Part shown: piece after piece, positions 49,009 to 58,296 of the stretch | Position numbering within the stretch: position 1 is the stretch's first letter | Layout: each line of letters opens with the position of its first letter | From: Microbispora sp. H13382 | Lineage (GTDB): Bacteria; Actinomycetota; Actinomycetes; Streptosporangiales; Streptosporangiaceae | Direction: 5' to 3' | Length of the DNA: 64,000 nucleotides | Assembly (NCBI RefSeq): GCF_014161445.1 | Contig: NZ_JABBXA010000001.1 | Location: forward strand, 744,001 to 808,000 | The notes under the pieces: generated by a model | The model's input: only the letters and a program-made list of their open reading frames with translations | Database searches by the model: none | What the model was told of the DNA's origin: nothing | Program-made: the position numbers and the translations under genes

Positions 49009-50871
49009 ATGGCAGGAGCGAGTCGTCCTGTCCTGTCAGACGCCGGAGGAGCGCTGCGCCCGTTGATGGACTCCCCTCAGGCACAGGCACCGGCACGGGC
49101 ACAGGCACCGGGGCCCGGTGTCCGCCGGTCCTCGTGGGGCTCGTTGTGGCGGTTGCGGTCCTACCTGCGCCCGTACGTGCGCAGCCTGGTGGTGTCCTGG
49201 CTCGCGGCGCTGCTCGGGATCGCCGCCGGCACGGTGATCCCGCTCGTCGGCAAGGAGATCATCGACGGTCCCGTGGCCCACGGGGATCGCGGCGGGCTGG
49301 TCCCGCTCGGGCTGCTTGCCCTCGGCCTCGGCGTCGCCGAGGCGGTCCTCACGTTCGTCCGCCGATGGTCGCAGGCCGGGCCGGTCCTCGGCCTGGAGAC
49401 CGCCATCCGCGACGACCTCTACCGGCACCTCCAGCGGCTGCCGATGAGCTTCCACGACCGGTGGCAGTCGGGCCAGCTCCTGTCCCGGGCGACGACCGAC
49501 CTGTCCACGATCCGCCGGTTCCTCGGCTTCGGCGTGCTCTTCCTGATCATGAACATCCTGCAGCTCACCGCGGTCACCGTGGTGCTCCTGCGGATGTACT
49601 GGCCGCTCGGCCTGGTCGTCGCCGTCTCCGCCGTCCCGGTCGTGGCTTTGTCGCTGCGGTTCGAGCGGCGCTACATCGTCATCTCCCGGCAGGTGCAGGA
49701 CCAGCAGGGCGACCTCGCCACGCTGGTCGAGGAGTCGGCCGTGGGAATCCGCACGGTCAAGGCGTTCGGTCGGCGCGGGCACGTCTTCGCGAACTTCGCC
49801 GCCGCCGCGCGCGAGATCCGCCGCACCTCGCTGTCGAAGGTGCGGCTGGCCTCGCGGTTCTTCACCTTCCTCGAGGTCGTGCCGAACGTCACGCTCGCCC
49901 TGGTCCTGCTGCTGGGCGCGATCGCGGTCGGCGCCGGAGCGCTGACGCTCGGCACGCTGGTCGCCTTCACCACGCTGGTCCTCCAGCTCGTCTGGCCGGT
50001 CGCCTCGCTCGGCTACATCCTCGCCATGGGCCAGGAGGCGATGACCTCGGCCGATCGGGTGGTCGAGGTGCTCGACACGGTGCCCGCGATCAGCGGCGGC
50101 CCGGCCGTCATCGAGCGCCCGCGCGGCCACGTGCGCTTCGAGGGCGCGGGGTTCCGCTTCCCTGGGGCCGACGGTCCGGTGCTGCGCGACGTGTGGCTGG
50201 AGGTGCGGCCGGGGGAGACGGTCGCCCTCGTGGGGGCCACCGGGTCGGGCAAGACGACGCTGACCGCGCTCGTGCCCCGGCTGCTCGACGTCACCGCCGG
50301 GCGCGTCACGATCGACGGGCACGACGTGCGGGACCTGTCGCTGGCCTCGCTGCGCTCGGTGGTCGCCACCGCGTTCGAGGAGCCCACGCTCTTCTCGATG
50401 AGCGTGCGCGAGAACGTGACGCTCGGCCACGGGCACGCCTCCGAGGAGGAGATCAGGCAGGCGCTGGAGATCGCGCAGGCGGCGTTCGCCTACGACCTGC
50501 CGTGGGGCCTCGACACCCGCATCGGAGAGCAGGGGATGTCGCTGTCGGGCGGCCAGCGGCAGCGGCTCGCGCTGGCCAGGGCCGTGCTCGGCAGGCCGCG
50601 CGTGCTCGTCCTCGACGACACCCTGTCGGCGCTCGACGTGGAGACCGAGGCGCTGGTCGAGGAGGCGCTGCGGCGGGTGCTCGCGGAGGCCACCGGCATC
50701 GTCGTGGCGCACCGCGCCTCGACCGTGCTGCTCGCCGACCGGGTGGCGCTGCTGCGCGACGGCACCGTCACCCACGTCGGCCGCCACGGCGACCTGCTGT
50801 CGGACGTGCCGGAGTATCGCGAACTGCTCGCCCAGGACGCCGACCTCGACCCCGAGGGATCCATCCGATGA
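49009..50871 (+). CDS. ABC exporter half-transporter, degenerate-site subunit (pair 2)
   Basis: 620 residues: membrane domain (about 45-340) and ATPase. Walker A GATGSGKTT is near 408 and the signature [15 protein letters not shown] near 511. Walker B is VLVLDDTLSALD, with Asp for the catalytic Glu, while the switch His remains (VVAHRAST). This again is the first, degenerate half of a heterodimer. The start is uncertain: ATG 49009 has GGAG only one base upstream and ATG 49066 is an alternative with GGAGGAG too far away. It overlaps its partner by ATGA. In Mycobacterium an ABC pair (cydDC) lies at the same place near pyk, but specific identity is not shown. Confidence 0.9.
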   Translation: MAGASRPVLSDAGGALRPLMDSPQAQAPARAQAPGPGVRRSSWGSLWRLRSYLRPYVRSLVVSWLAALLGIAAGTVIPLVGKEIIDGPVAHGDRGGLVPLGLLALGLGVAEAVLTFVRRWSQAGPVLGLETAIRDDLYRHLQRLPMSFHDRWQSGQLLSRATTDLSTIRRFLGFGVLFLIMNILQLTAVTVVLLRMYWPLGLVVAVSAVPVVALSLRFERRYIVISRQVQDQQGDLATLVEESAVGIRTVKAFGRRGHVFANFAAAAREIRRTSLSKVRLASRFFTFLEVVPNVTLALVLLLGAIAVGAGALTLGTLVAFTTLVLQLVWPVASLGYILAMGQEAMTSADRVVEVLDTVPAISGGPAVIERPRGHVRFEGAGFRFPGADGPVLRDVWLEVRPGETVALVGATGSGKTTLTALVPRLLDVTAGRVTIDGHDVRDLSLASLRSVVATAFEEPTLFSMSVRENVTLGHGHASEEEIRQALEIAQAAFAYDLPWGLDTRIGEQGMSLSGGQRQRLALARAVLGRPRVLVLDDTLSALDVETEALVEEALRRVLAEATGIVVAHRASTVLLADRVALLRDGTVTHVGRHGDLLSDVPEYRELLAQDADLDPEGSIR

Positions 50872-52781
50872 CCCGCGAAACGGGAAACACCGAGCGAGCG
50901 GGAAACACCGAGCGAGCGGGAAACACCGAGCGAGCGGGAAACACCGAGCGCCGCGACGAGCGAGCGGGAAACACAACCTGGCGGGGGGTGGCCGCGGAGG
51001 ACCGTGACGAGATCTCCGAGCGCGTGTCCCTGCTGCTGCGCACCCGGTCGCGCCGGCTGCTCGGCGACCTGCTGCGCCCGCACCGCCGGGCGATCGCCGT
51101 GCTCACCGCGGTCATCGTGGTGTCCAACGCGGCCGGCCTGGCCCTGCCGTACCTGGTGAAGGCGGGCATCGACGACGGCATCCCGCCCATGCTGCGCGGT
51201 CAGGGCGCGGGCACGCTGCTCACGATCGTCGGCGCGGTGCTGGCCGCCGCGCTCACGCAGGCGTTCACCCGGCAGGCGTTCCTGCAGATGTCGGGCCGGA
51301 TCGGCCAGGACATCCTGCTGGAGCTGCGCCGCCGGGTCTTCGACCACTTCCAGCGGCTGTCGCTGCCGTTCCACGAGAAGTACACCTCGGGGCGGGTCAT
51401 CTCCCGGCTCACCTCCGACGTGGACGCCATCGCGGAGCTGCTCGAGTCCGGTTTCGACGGCCTGGTCACGGCCGTGCTCACGCTGTGCGGCACCGCCGTC
51501 ATGCTGCTCGTCCTCGACGTGCGCCTCGGTCTGGTGGCGCTGCTGCCGCTGCCGGTCCTGCTGCTGTTCACCCGGTGGTTCCGCCGCCAGTCGAGCGTCG
51601 TCTACCGCCGTACGCGCGAGGCGGTCGCGCTGGTCATCGTCCACTTCGTGGAGTCGATGACGGGGATCCGCGCGGTGCAGGCGTTCCGCAGGGAGCCACG
51701 CAACCAGGAGATCTTCGAGCGGCTCAACGACGGCTACCGGGCCGCCAACACCCGCGGCATGCGCCTGGTCGCCGTGTTCATGCCCGGCATCAAACTGATC
51801 GGCAACGTCACGGTCGCCGCCGTCCTGCTGTACGGCGGCCTGCTCGCGATGCGAGGCACGGTCACGGTCGGCGTGCTCGCCGCGTTCCTTCTCTATCTGC
51901 GCCAGTTCTACGAGCCGATGCAGGAGATCAGCCAGTTCTACAACGCCCTGCAGTCCGCGGGGGCGGCGCTGGAGAAGCTGTCGGGAGTGCTGGAGGAGCG
52001 GCCGTCGGTGGCCGAACCGCGCCGCCCGGTGCCGCTGCCGCGCGCCGCCGGGGCGTTGCGTTTCGAGGGCGTCCGGTTCGCCTACGGCGACGGCCCGCCG
52101 GTGCTGCCGCTGCTCGACCTGGAGATCCCCGCCGGGCAGACCGTGGCCGTCGTCGGAACCACGGGCGCGGGCAAGACCACGCTGGCCAAGCTCATCGCCC
52201 GGTTCCACGATCCGGTCGCCGGGCGGGTGCTGCTCGACGGCGTCGACCTGCGTGACCTGGACGAGGACACCCTGCGCCGCCACGTGGTGATGGTCACCCA
52301 GGAGAACTACCTGTTCAGCGGGACGATCGCGGACAACGTGCGGTTCGGGCGGCCCGGCGCGCCGGACGCGGAGATCGAGCGGGCCGCCGAGGCAATCGGC
52401 GCCCACACGTTCGTCTCCGCGCTCCCCAGCCGGTACGAGACGCATGTCGGCAAGCGCGGCGGCCGCATGTCGGCGGGGCAGCGGCAGCTCGTCGCGTTCG
52501 CCCGGGCCTTCCTGGCCGACCCCGCGGTGCTGATCCTGGACGAGGCCACCTCCAGCCTCGACGTGCCGAGCGAGCGGCTCGTGCAGCGGGCGCTGCGGAC
52601 GATCCTCGCCGACCGGACCGCGCTGATCATCGCCCACCGCCTGTCCACCGTGGAGATCGCCGACCGGGTGCTCGTCATGGAGCACGGCCGGATCGTGGAG
52701 GACGGCCCGCCCGACCGCCTCATCGCCGGCGCCGGCCGGTTCGCCCGCCTCCACCGCGCCTGGCTCGACAGCCTCGCCTGA
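50868..52781 (+). CDS. ABC exporter half-transporter, catalytic subunit (pair 2)
   Basis: 637 residues. An unusual 35-residue N-terminal tail made of AGNTER hexapeptide repeats precedes the membrane domain (about 70-350). The ATPase has Walker A GTTGAGKTT near 430, Walker B VLILDEATSSLD with catalytic Glu, the switch His (IIAHRLST), and a degenerate signature MSAGQ in place of LSGGQ. Paired with the upstream subunit, it yields one canonical and one degenerate ATP site. ATG 50868 overlaps the upstream stop. The frame remains open far upstream inside the partner gene, which is a shadow. An imperfect GC hairpin follows near 52786-52831. Confidence 0.9.
   Translation: MTRETGNTERAGNTERAGNTERAGNTERRDERAGNTTWRGVAAEDRDEISERVSLLLRTRSRRLLGDLLRPHRRAIAVLTAVIVVSNAAGLALPYLVKAGIDDGIPPMLRGQGAGTLLTIVGAVLAAALTQAFTRQAFLQMSGRIGQDILLELRRRVFDHFQRLSLPFHEKYTSGRVISRLTSDVDAIAELLESGFDGLVTAVLTLCGTAVMLLVLDVRLGLVALLPLPVLLLFTRWFRRQSSVVYRRTREAVALVIVHFVESMTGIRAVQAFRREPRNQEIFERLNDGYRAANTRGMRLVAVFMPGIKLIGNVTVAAVLLYGGLLAMRGTVTVGVLAAFLLYLRQFYEPMQEISQFYNALQSAGAALEKLSGVLEERPSVAEPRRPVPLPRAAGALRFEGVRFAYGDGPPVLPLLDLEIPAGQTVAVVGTTGAGKTTLAKLIARFHDPVAGRVLLDGVDLRDLDEDTLRRHVVMVTQENYLFSGTIADNVRFGRPGAPDAEIERAAEAIGAHTFVSALPSRYETHVGKRGGRMSAGQRQLVAFARAFLADPAVLILDEATSSLDVPSERLVQRALRTILADRTALIIAHRLSTVEIADRVLVMEHGRIVEDGPPDRLIAGAGRFARLHRAWLDSLA
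50883..50975 (+). repeat. 18-bp coding tandem repeat in the second ABC subunit
   Basis: The unit GGAAACACCGAGCGAGCG occurs three times perfectly from 50883 to 50936, then as a partial fourth copy and a degraded fifth (50964-50975). It encodes GNTERA hexapeptides in frame. Confidence 0.85.
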
Positions 52782-52934
52782 GCTGCTCCCCGGGTCCCGG
52801 TCCACCCGGCCGGGCTGATCCCGGGGGAGTAGCGGCGGATGACTCCGTGAGTGGGACGCCGCCAGAGGTCCGGCCGTACGAGGATTGCCGGTCATGAGAA
52901 CACCATTCAGGTACGTCCGCCGCGAGGTGGTCTG

Positions 52935-53297
52935 ATGCCCGATTTCCACGCCTTCCTGACGCGGCTGCCGTACGAACTGGCCTTCGGCCACGAGGACCCG
53001 GCCACGATCGTGGACCGCTACCACACCCCTGACCTCGAATACCGCACCGACGGCAACATCCTCGACCGCCGGCGGCTGATCGACCACGCCGGTCCGGCCC
53101 GCAAGAACGCCCGCGAGCTGGACATCCAGGTCCATGAGACGCTGATCGACGACGACCGGGCCGCCGCCCGCTACACCATGACCGTCCGGACCAGGAAGGA
53201 CAAGACCCTGCGGATCGAGGTCCACCTGTTCGCCCGGCTCGCCCCCGACGGGCGGGTTCGCCGCGTCGACTCGATCACCCGGACGGTGGAGCCGTGA
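52935..53297 (+). CDS. SnoaL-like/NTF2-fold protein
   Basis: 120 residues in the alpha+beta cone fold. DPATIVDRYHTPDLEYRTDG, then ILDRRRLIDHAGPARK, ARYTMTVRTRKDKTLRIEVH and FARLAPDGRVRRVDSIT have the alternation typical of SnoaL-like polyketide cyclase or steroid-isomerase relatives. No catalytic residues can be assigned. ATG 52935 has GAGGTGG upstream; the preceding 153 bases have no other gene. Possibly a small lipid- or aromatic-binding enzyme. Confidence 0.75.
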   Translation: MPDFHAFLTRLPYELAFGHEDPATIVDRYHTPDLEYRTDGNILDRRRLIDHAGPARKNARELDIQVHETLIDDDRAAARYTMTVRTRKDKTLRIEVHLFARLAPDGRVRRVDSITRTVEP

Positions 53298-53369
53298 ACC
53301 TCGCTCTCATCGGCTTCACGGGCCGCATCGGCCGCCCCGCGCGACCGGGGCGCCGTCCGTGCGGCACGG

Positions 53370-53798
53370 TCACGCGGGGGAAGGGGGGAGGAGGAGTCGT
53401 TCCATGGCGGGGCGCAGGGGCGGGCCGATCTCCACCGGGCGGCGGGTGTGCCGGTCCACGAAGACGTGGGTGAAATCGCCCTCGGCGATCAGCGTGTCCC
53501 CGGTGAACAGGCCGAGCTCGTAGCGGACGCTGGAGCGGCCCAGATGGCCGATCCGCAGGCCCACGCTGATCACCTGGGGGAAGGACACCGAGGCCCGGTA
53601 GGAGCAGCGCGACTCCACACACAGGCCGATGGCCGGGCCCTCGTGGATGTCCAGCCCGCCCTCCTCGATGAGCCAGGTGTTGATCACGGTGTCCATCAGC
53701 GAGTAGTGCACGACGTTGTTGACGTGCCCGTAGACGTCGTTGTCCTTCCACCGCGTGGGCACGTCCCGCCAGTGCGGATATGCTCCCCGGTCCTTCAC
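53370..53798 (-). CDS. Acyl-CoA thioesterase (hotdog 4HBT family)
   Basis: 142 residues, one hotdog domain. The family motif TRWKDNDVYGHVNNVVHYSL near residue 16 holds the catalytic Asp and the conserved Asn. Further marks are VESRCSYRASVSFPQVISVG and FTHVFVDRHTRRPVEIGPPL. It probably hydrolyses a CoA ester. ATG 53798 overlaps the stop of the acyl-CoA dehydrogenase gene (ATGA), so the pair is cotranscribed. A thioesterase near pyk is a common arrangement in actinomycetes. Confidence 0.9.
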   Translation of the reverse strand: MKDRGAYPHWRDVPTRWKDNDVYGHVNNVVHYSLMDTVINTWLIEEGGLDIHEGPAIGLCVESRCSYRASVSFPQVISVGLRIGHLGRSSVRYELGLFTGDTLIAEGDFTHVFVDRHTRRPVEIGPPLRPAMERLLLPPSPA

Positions 53799-54940
53799 AG
53801 GCCCAGATCCCGGCCGACGATCTCACGCATGATCTCGTTGGACCCCGCCCAGATCCGGGTCACCCGGGCGTCCATCCATGCCCGCGCCACGCGGTACTCC
53901 CTCATGTAGCCGTAGCCGCCGTAGAGCTGCACGCAGGCGTCGATCACCTGGTTCTGCACATCGGCGGTCCACATCTTGGCCTTGGCCGCGTCGACCGCCG
54001 TCAGCTCGCCGTCCGCGTGGGCGGCCACGCACTGGTCGACGTACGCCCGGGTCACCTCGACCTTCGTCACGAGGTCGGCGAGGGTGAACTTGTTGTACTG
54101 GAAGCTGCCGATCGCCTGGCCGAACGCCTTGCGCTCCTTCACGTACGACAGTGTCTCGGCGAGCACGGCGGCGGCGTGCGAGATGTTGGTGACGGCGCTG
54201 CCGAGGCGTTCCTGAGGGAGGCGCTCCATCATCGCGACGAACCCCCGGTCCACCTCGCCGATCACGTTGGCGGCCGGCACCCGCACGCCCTCGAAGAACA
54301 GTTCGGCCGTGTCGGCCTCCGGCTGGCCGACCTTGTCCAGCTTGCGCCCCCGGTGGAAGCCGGGCATGCCCTCCTCGACCGCGAACAGCGTGATCCCCTT
54401 GGCCCGCTTCTCCGGGCTGGTCCGGGCCGCGACCACGACGAGGTCGGCCTGGTAGCCGTTGGTGATGAACGTCTTGGAGCCGTCGATGATCCAGTCGGAG
54501 CCGTCCCTGACGGCGGTGGTGCGCAGTGCCGCCAGGTCCGACCCGCCGCTCGGCTCGGTCATGCCGATCGCGGTGATCACCTCTCCCGAGCAGAACGGCG
54601 GCAGCCAGCGCTTCTTCTGCTCGTCCGTCGTCAGCTCCACCAGGTACGGCGCGACCACGTCGAAGTGGATGCCGAAACTGGACGCCAGAGCCATGCCCAC
54701 CCCGGCCAGTTCCTCGGTGAGCACGGCGTTGAAGCGGTAGTCGCCCGCCGCCGCGCCGTCGTACTCCTCGGGGACCTCCAGGCCGAGGAGTCCCTGCCGG
54801 CCGGCCTCCCGCCACACCTCGCGGTCGATCAGCCGGCGCTCGATGAACTCCTCGGCCCTCGGGGCGACCGAGCGGATCACGAACTGCCGCACGGAGTCGC
54901 GGAAGGCCTCGTGGTCCTCGCCGTAGATGGTGCGTCGCAT
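53795..54940 (-). CDS. Acyl-CoA dehydrogenase
   Basis: 381 residues, FAD-dependent. ITAIGMTEPSGGSDLAALRT is the FAD/substrate-binding segment, GSKTFITNGYQADLVVVAAR the middle beta domain, AAVLAETLSYVKERKAFGQA and the C-terminal VQLYGGYGYMREYRVARAWM, then RVTRIWAGSNEIMREIVGRD. The catalytic Glu at the usual C-terminal position before the last helix is present in the GSNEIM region. GGAGA lies six bases before ATG 54940. It precedes and overlaps a thioesterase gene and follows the liv importer operon on the same strand, suggesting branched-chain acyl-CoA breakdown; that link is inference. Confidence 0.94.
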   Translation of the reverse strand: MRRTIYGEDHEAFRDSVRQFVIRSVAPRAEEFIERRLIDREVWREAGRQGLLGLEVPEEYDGAAAGDYRFNAVLTEELAGVGMALASSFGIHFDVVAPYLVELTTDEQKKRWLPPFCSGEVITAIGMTEPSGGSDLAALRTTAVRDGSDWIIDGSKTFITNGYQADLVVVAARTSPEKRAKGITLFAVEEGMPGFHRGRKLDKVGQPEADTAELFFEGVRVPAANVIGEVDRGFVAMMERLPQERLGSAVTNISHAAAVLAETLSYVKERKAFGQAIGSFQYNKFTLADLVTKVEVTRAYVDQCVAAHADGELTAVDAAKAKMWTADVQNQVIDACVQLYGGYGYMREYRVARAWMDARVTRIWAGSNEIMREIVGRDLGL

Positions 54941-55014
54941 CGATTCTCCAGACGATTGTTCGGCATGGGGATACTAGCCAGTGCCCCACCGGTGCGGACG
55001 TGGCCCCTCGCGGG

Positions 55015-56298
55015 TCAGCCCACCGGCACCGGGTAGTCCTTCGCCAGCTCGGAGACCTCCGGCTCCCTGAAGACCACCGCGCCGCCGAGCGCCGCCTTGT
55101 CGGGCTTGAGCACGTACGACGAGCGGGAGGCGGGCTTGTCGAAGAACGTGAAGTCCATCGGCGTGCCGAAGTCGCCGCCGAAGCTCGACTGCGAGCGGTG
55201 GGCGTTCAGGACGCCGTCCCGGCTGAGGTCCTTGGCCTCGCACGCCTTCTTCATCGCCTCGTCCACGATCATCGCGGCGCTCCAGCCGCTGGCCACACCG
55301 CTGTCGAGCGTCTCGCCGGGGTACTTCGCCTGGTAGTCGGCCACCAGCTTCCGCATTCCCGGGTTCTTCACGCTGACCGGCGTCCCCGCCGTCACGTAGT
55401 AGAAGTCCTTGAGCAGGGCCGGCGCGGCCGGCGTGCCGAGCAGTTGCGGCGAGTACGCCGAGTTGCTGCCGACGAACGGCACGTCCATGCCCTTGGCGAG
55501 GGACACGCCGACCAGCGAGGCCGTCTGCCGGGGGCCCACCGAGACGAGCACGGCCTTCACCCCGGCCGCCTTGAACGCCGCCACCTGCGCGCTCATGTCC
55601 TGGTCGGTCGCCTTGATCTTCTGCTCGACGATCCGCAGGCCGAGCCTGTCCGCGGCGTACTTCGAGCCGTTCAGCGAGCTCTCGCCGTAGTCGCCCTCGA
55701 AGTACAGGTGCCCGATCTTGTCGCCGGACCTGACGCCCTTCTGCTTCGTGAGGAACTCGACCCCGTTGATCATGTCGATGTCGTACGTCGTGCCGGTCAC
55801 CTGGATGGCCCGGCTGCCGAGCAACGTGGTCGCCCACGCCATCGGGATCGTGAGCAGCCTGTCGCCGTCGACGCGCTGCTTCAACGCGGTGATCATCGGG
55901 GATCCGATGAACTGCGCGATCGCCGCCGACCTGGGCGCGACCTCGGTGTAGGCCGCCACCGCCTTCTGCGTGTCGTAGCCGTGGTCGCGGACGACCAGCT
56001 CGTACTTGCGGCCGCAGACCCCGCCGCCGGCGTTGACCTGGTCGAAGTACAGCTGCTGCGCCTGCGTCTGGCTCTTGCCGAACGACGCGTACGGGCCGGT
56101 CAGGTCGGTGAGCGCGCTCACGGTGATCGTGGTGGCCGTGACGCCGGGGCCGGTCTTGACCCCGTCCCCGCTCACCGCCCCGGCGTCCGCGCCGCCGCCC
56201 GTCGCCTTGTCGCTGGCGCACCCCGCGGCCGAGGTCGCGACGGCCAGGGACAGCAGGGCTAACGCCGCGATGCCGGCGCGGGTGCCGATTTCGCCCAT
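55015..56298 (-). CDS. Branched-chain amino acid ABC substrate-binding lipoprotein (LivK-like, copy 1)
   Basis: 427 residues. Lipobox SAAGC near residue 27 and a Gly-rich linker, then the type I periplasmic-binding fold: TVSALTDLTGPYASFGKSQ, AQQLYFDQVNAGGGVCGRK and YDTQKAVAAYTEVAPR. ATG 56298 has AAGGAG six bases upstream; it lies inside the 3' end of the permease gene (40-base overlap). A longer frame continues upstream through livM and is rejected. It is the last gene of a liv operon running F-G-H-M-K. Ligand class is inferred. Confidence 0.92.
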   Translation of the reverse strand: MGEIGTRAGIAALALLSLAVATSAAGCASDKATGGGADAGAVSGDGVKTGPGVTATTITVSALTDLTGPYASFGKSQTQAQQLYFDQVNAGGGVCGRKYELVVRDHGYDTQKAVAAYTEVAPRSAAIAQFIGSPMITALKQRVDGDRLLTIPMAWATTLLGSRAIQVTGTTYDIDMINGVEFLTKQKGVRSGDKIGHLYFEGDYGESSLNGSKYAADRLGLRIVEQKIKATDQDMSAQVAAFKAAGVKAVLVSVGPRQTASLVGVSLAKGMDVPFVGSNSAYSPQLLGTPAAPALLKDFYYVTAGTPVSVKNPGMRKLVADYQAKYPGETLDSGVASGWSAAMIVDEAMKKACEAKDLSRDGVLNAHRSQSSFGGDFGTPMDFTFFDKPASRSSYVLKPDKAALGGAVVFREPEVSELAKDYPVPVG

Positions 56299-57413
56299 TT
56301 GAGCTCCTTGAGTCGAACGCGGCCGAGCCGCGTGGCGAGCCCGGCCAGACCACCGGGCAGGAACAGCACCACCGCGACGACGGCGGCGCCGTAGAGGATC
56401 CGCGCGGCCTCGGCGGGAGAGACCCCGCCGGAACCCGGCTCGGCCACCAGCGGCAGCGCGTCGCTGTAGCGGGTGAGCAGCTGGGGGAGCAGGGAGACGA
56501 ACGCGGCCCCGGCGACCGCCCCGGCGACCGATCCCAGGCCGCCGATCACGATCATCGCGAGGTAGTCGAGCGACAGCAGCATGCCGAAGTAGTCCGGCAC
56601 GACCTGCTGGAAGACCAGGGCGACCAGCACCCCGGCGAGCCCGCCGTACATGGACGACAGGACGAACACGCCCGCGCGGTACCGGGCGACCGGGACGCCC
56701 ATGACCCCCGCGGCGATCTCGTGGTCCCTGATCGTGTTCATCGCCAGGCCGGGACGGCCGCGCAGCACACCCCGGGCGAACGCCGCCGCGCCCGCGAGCA
56801 GCGCGATCCCGAGGAACCACAGCCGTTCGAGCGACCCGAACGGCACGTTCAGCACCACCAGCTCCGGGGTGTCGGCGAAGACGAACCCGAACAGCTCCAT
56901 CGGCGGCACCGGCCGTCCGTTGAAGCCGCCGGTCACCGGCTCGGCGTTGAACAGGACGTGCTGGCCGACGAAGATCAGGGCGAGCGTGGCGATGCCGAGG
57001 TAGGCGCCCTTGAGGCGGCCCGCGATCGGGCTGAACAGTCCGCCGCACACGCCCGCGACGGCCACCGCCGCCACGGCCGCGAGCGGTGCGGGCAGCCCCA
57101 GGTCCGACGACAGGTAGACGTAGGAGTACGCCCCGGCCGCGAGGAAGAAGGCATGTCCCAGGGACAGCTGCCCGGTCGCCCCGGTCAGCAGGTTGATCCC
57201 GATGGCGCCGATCGCCGCCGACATCGCGAACAGCCCCGCCTGCAGCCAGAACCCCTCCAGGTAGAACGGCACCGCCACGGCCGCCGCGAGCACCGTGAGC
57301 CACAGCGCGGCCCGGATAGGCCGCGCCGGGAGGCGCAGCACGGCGGGCCGGTACGCGGGCCGTGTGGGCGTAGCGGGGGTGGACGTCGCGGCTGTGGGTG
57401 TGGAGTCAGACAC
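56259..57413 (-). CDS. Branched-chain amino acid ABC permease (LivM-like)
   Basis: 384 residues, about ten membrane helices. GINLLTGATGQLSLGHAFFL is the LivM signature, followed by PIAGRLKGAYLGIATLALIF, AMNTIRDHEIAAGVMGVPVA with the ATPase-contacting EAA-like loop, and the C-terminal LAMIVIGGLGSVAGAVAGAA. It overlaps livH by eight bases and livK by 40. N-terminal 25 residues are Ala/Thr/Pro-rich. Confidence 0.93.
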   Translation of the reverse strand: MSDSTPTAATSTPATPTRPAYRPAVLRLPARPIRAALWLTVLAAAVAVPFYLEGFWLQAGLFAMSAAIGAIGINLLTGATGQLSLGHAFFLAAGAYSYVYLSSDLGLPAPLAAVAAVAVAGVCGGLFSPIAGRLKGAYLGIATLALIFVGQHVLFNAEPVTGGFNGRPVPPMELFGFVFADTPELVVLNVPFGSLERLWFLGIALLAGAAAFARGVLRGRPGLAMNTIRDHEIAAGVMGVPVARYRAGVFVLSSMYGGLAGVLVALVFQQVVPDYFGMLLSLDYLAMIVIGGLGSVAGAVAGAAFVSLLPQLLTRYSDALPLVAEPGSGGVSPAEAARILYGAAVVAVVLFLPGGLAGLATRLGRVRLKELKWAKSAPAPASRR

Positions 57414-58296
57414 GGGCCGGCTCCTTCGTGCCGAACAGCCCGGAGGGCCGCAGCAGCAGGATCACGATCATCACGAGGAACGGCGCCGCGTCGCCGATGC
57501 CGCGGCCCAGGAAGGCGAGCTCGCTCTGGTAGCCGCTCATCAGCGTCTCGGTGACGCCCACGATCAGTCCTCCGGCCAGCGCCCCGGTGGTCGAGTCGAG
57601 CCCGCCAAGGATGGCCGCGGGGAAGGCCTTCATCGCCGCCGCGGCCGTGCCCCGGTCGAGACCCGGCGTCGGGAAGACGCACAGGAACATCGCCGCGACC
57701 GCGGCCAGCGCCCCGGCGACCGCCCACGCGCTGAGCGAGACCCGGCCGAGCCGCACGCCCATCAGCGCGGCGGTCTCGGCGTCCTCGGCCGTGGCACGCA
57801 TCGCCACGCCCCAGCCGGTGAACTTGAAGGCGAGCAGGAACGCCACGATCAGCGCGGCGGCGACCGCGAGGGCCACGACGCGGGTCTCGGCGACCGTGAT
57901 CGGGCCCAGACGCAGCACCCGGTCGCCCCAGGGGTCGCCCAGGGCGAGCACCTCGGTGCCGATCCGGCGGGTGAGCTCGGTCGTGAGCAGGATGTCCACG
58001 CCGATCGTGACGATGGCCAGCACGCCGCGCGAGCCGACGTGCGCCCGGCGCAGGATCAGGAACTCCACCAGCGCCCCGACCAGCGCCGCCGCCGCGATCC
58101 CCGCCGCCAGCGCCGCCCAGAACCCGACCAGCGGGTGCAGCCTGGCGATCACATAGCCACCGGCCAGCAGCAGCGACGCGTGCGTGAAGTTGACCACCTC
58201 GGTCGCCTTGAAGATCACCACGAAGCCGAGCGCGATCAGCGCGTACACGGCTCCGACCGAGATCCCGTTGACGAGCAGTTCCAGGAAGACCGCCAT
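57406..58296 (-). CDS. Branched-chain amino acid ABC permease (LivH-like)
   Basis: 296 residues with about eight helices. NGISVGAVYALIALGFVVIF and KATEVVNFTHASLLLAGGYV open the protein as in LivH; ATAEDAETAALMGVRLGRV is the coupling loop, and FPAAILGGLDSTTGALAGGL the typical C-terminal pair. ATG 58296 shares one base with the livG stop (TGATG); a GTG sits three bases before. A frame continues upstream inside livG and is not used. Confidence 0.93.
   Translation of the reverse strand: MAVFLELLVNGISVGAVYALIALGFVVIFKATEVVNFTHASLLLAGGYVIARLHPLVGFWAALAAGIAAAALVGALVEFLILRRAHVGSRGVLAIVTIGVDILLTTELTRRIGTEVLALGDPWGDRVLRLGPITVAETRVVALAVAAALIVAFLLAFKFTGWGVAMRATAEDAETAALMGVRLGRVSLSAWAVAGALAAVAAMFLCVFPTPGLDRGTAAAAMKAFPAAILGGLDSTTGALAGGLIVGVTETLMSGYQSELAFLGRGIGDAAPFLVMIVILLLRPSGLFGTKEPARV

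Noticed and set aside
50883..50975. CRISPR-like array
   Set aside because: The 18-bp repeats are contiguous without spacers and in frame with the ABC subunit; no cas genes are present.
55015..57303. A 762-residue fusion of an Arg/Gly-rich domain with the liv binding protein
   Set aside because: The upstream part is the livM gene in another frame; the lipoprotein signal and AAGGAG site place the start at 56298.
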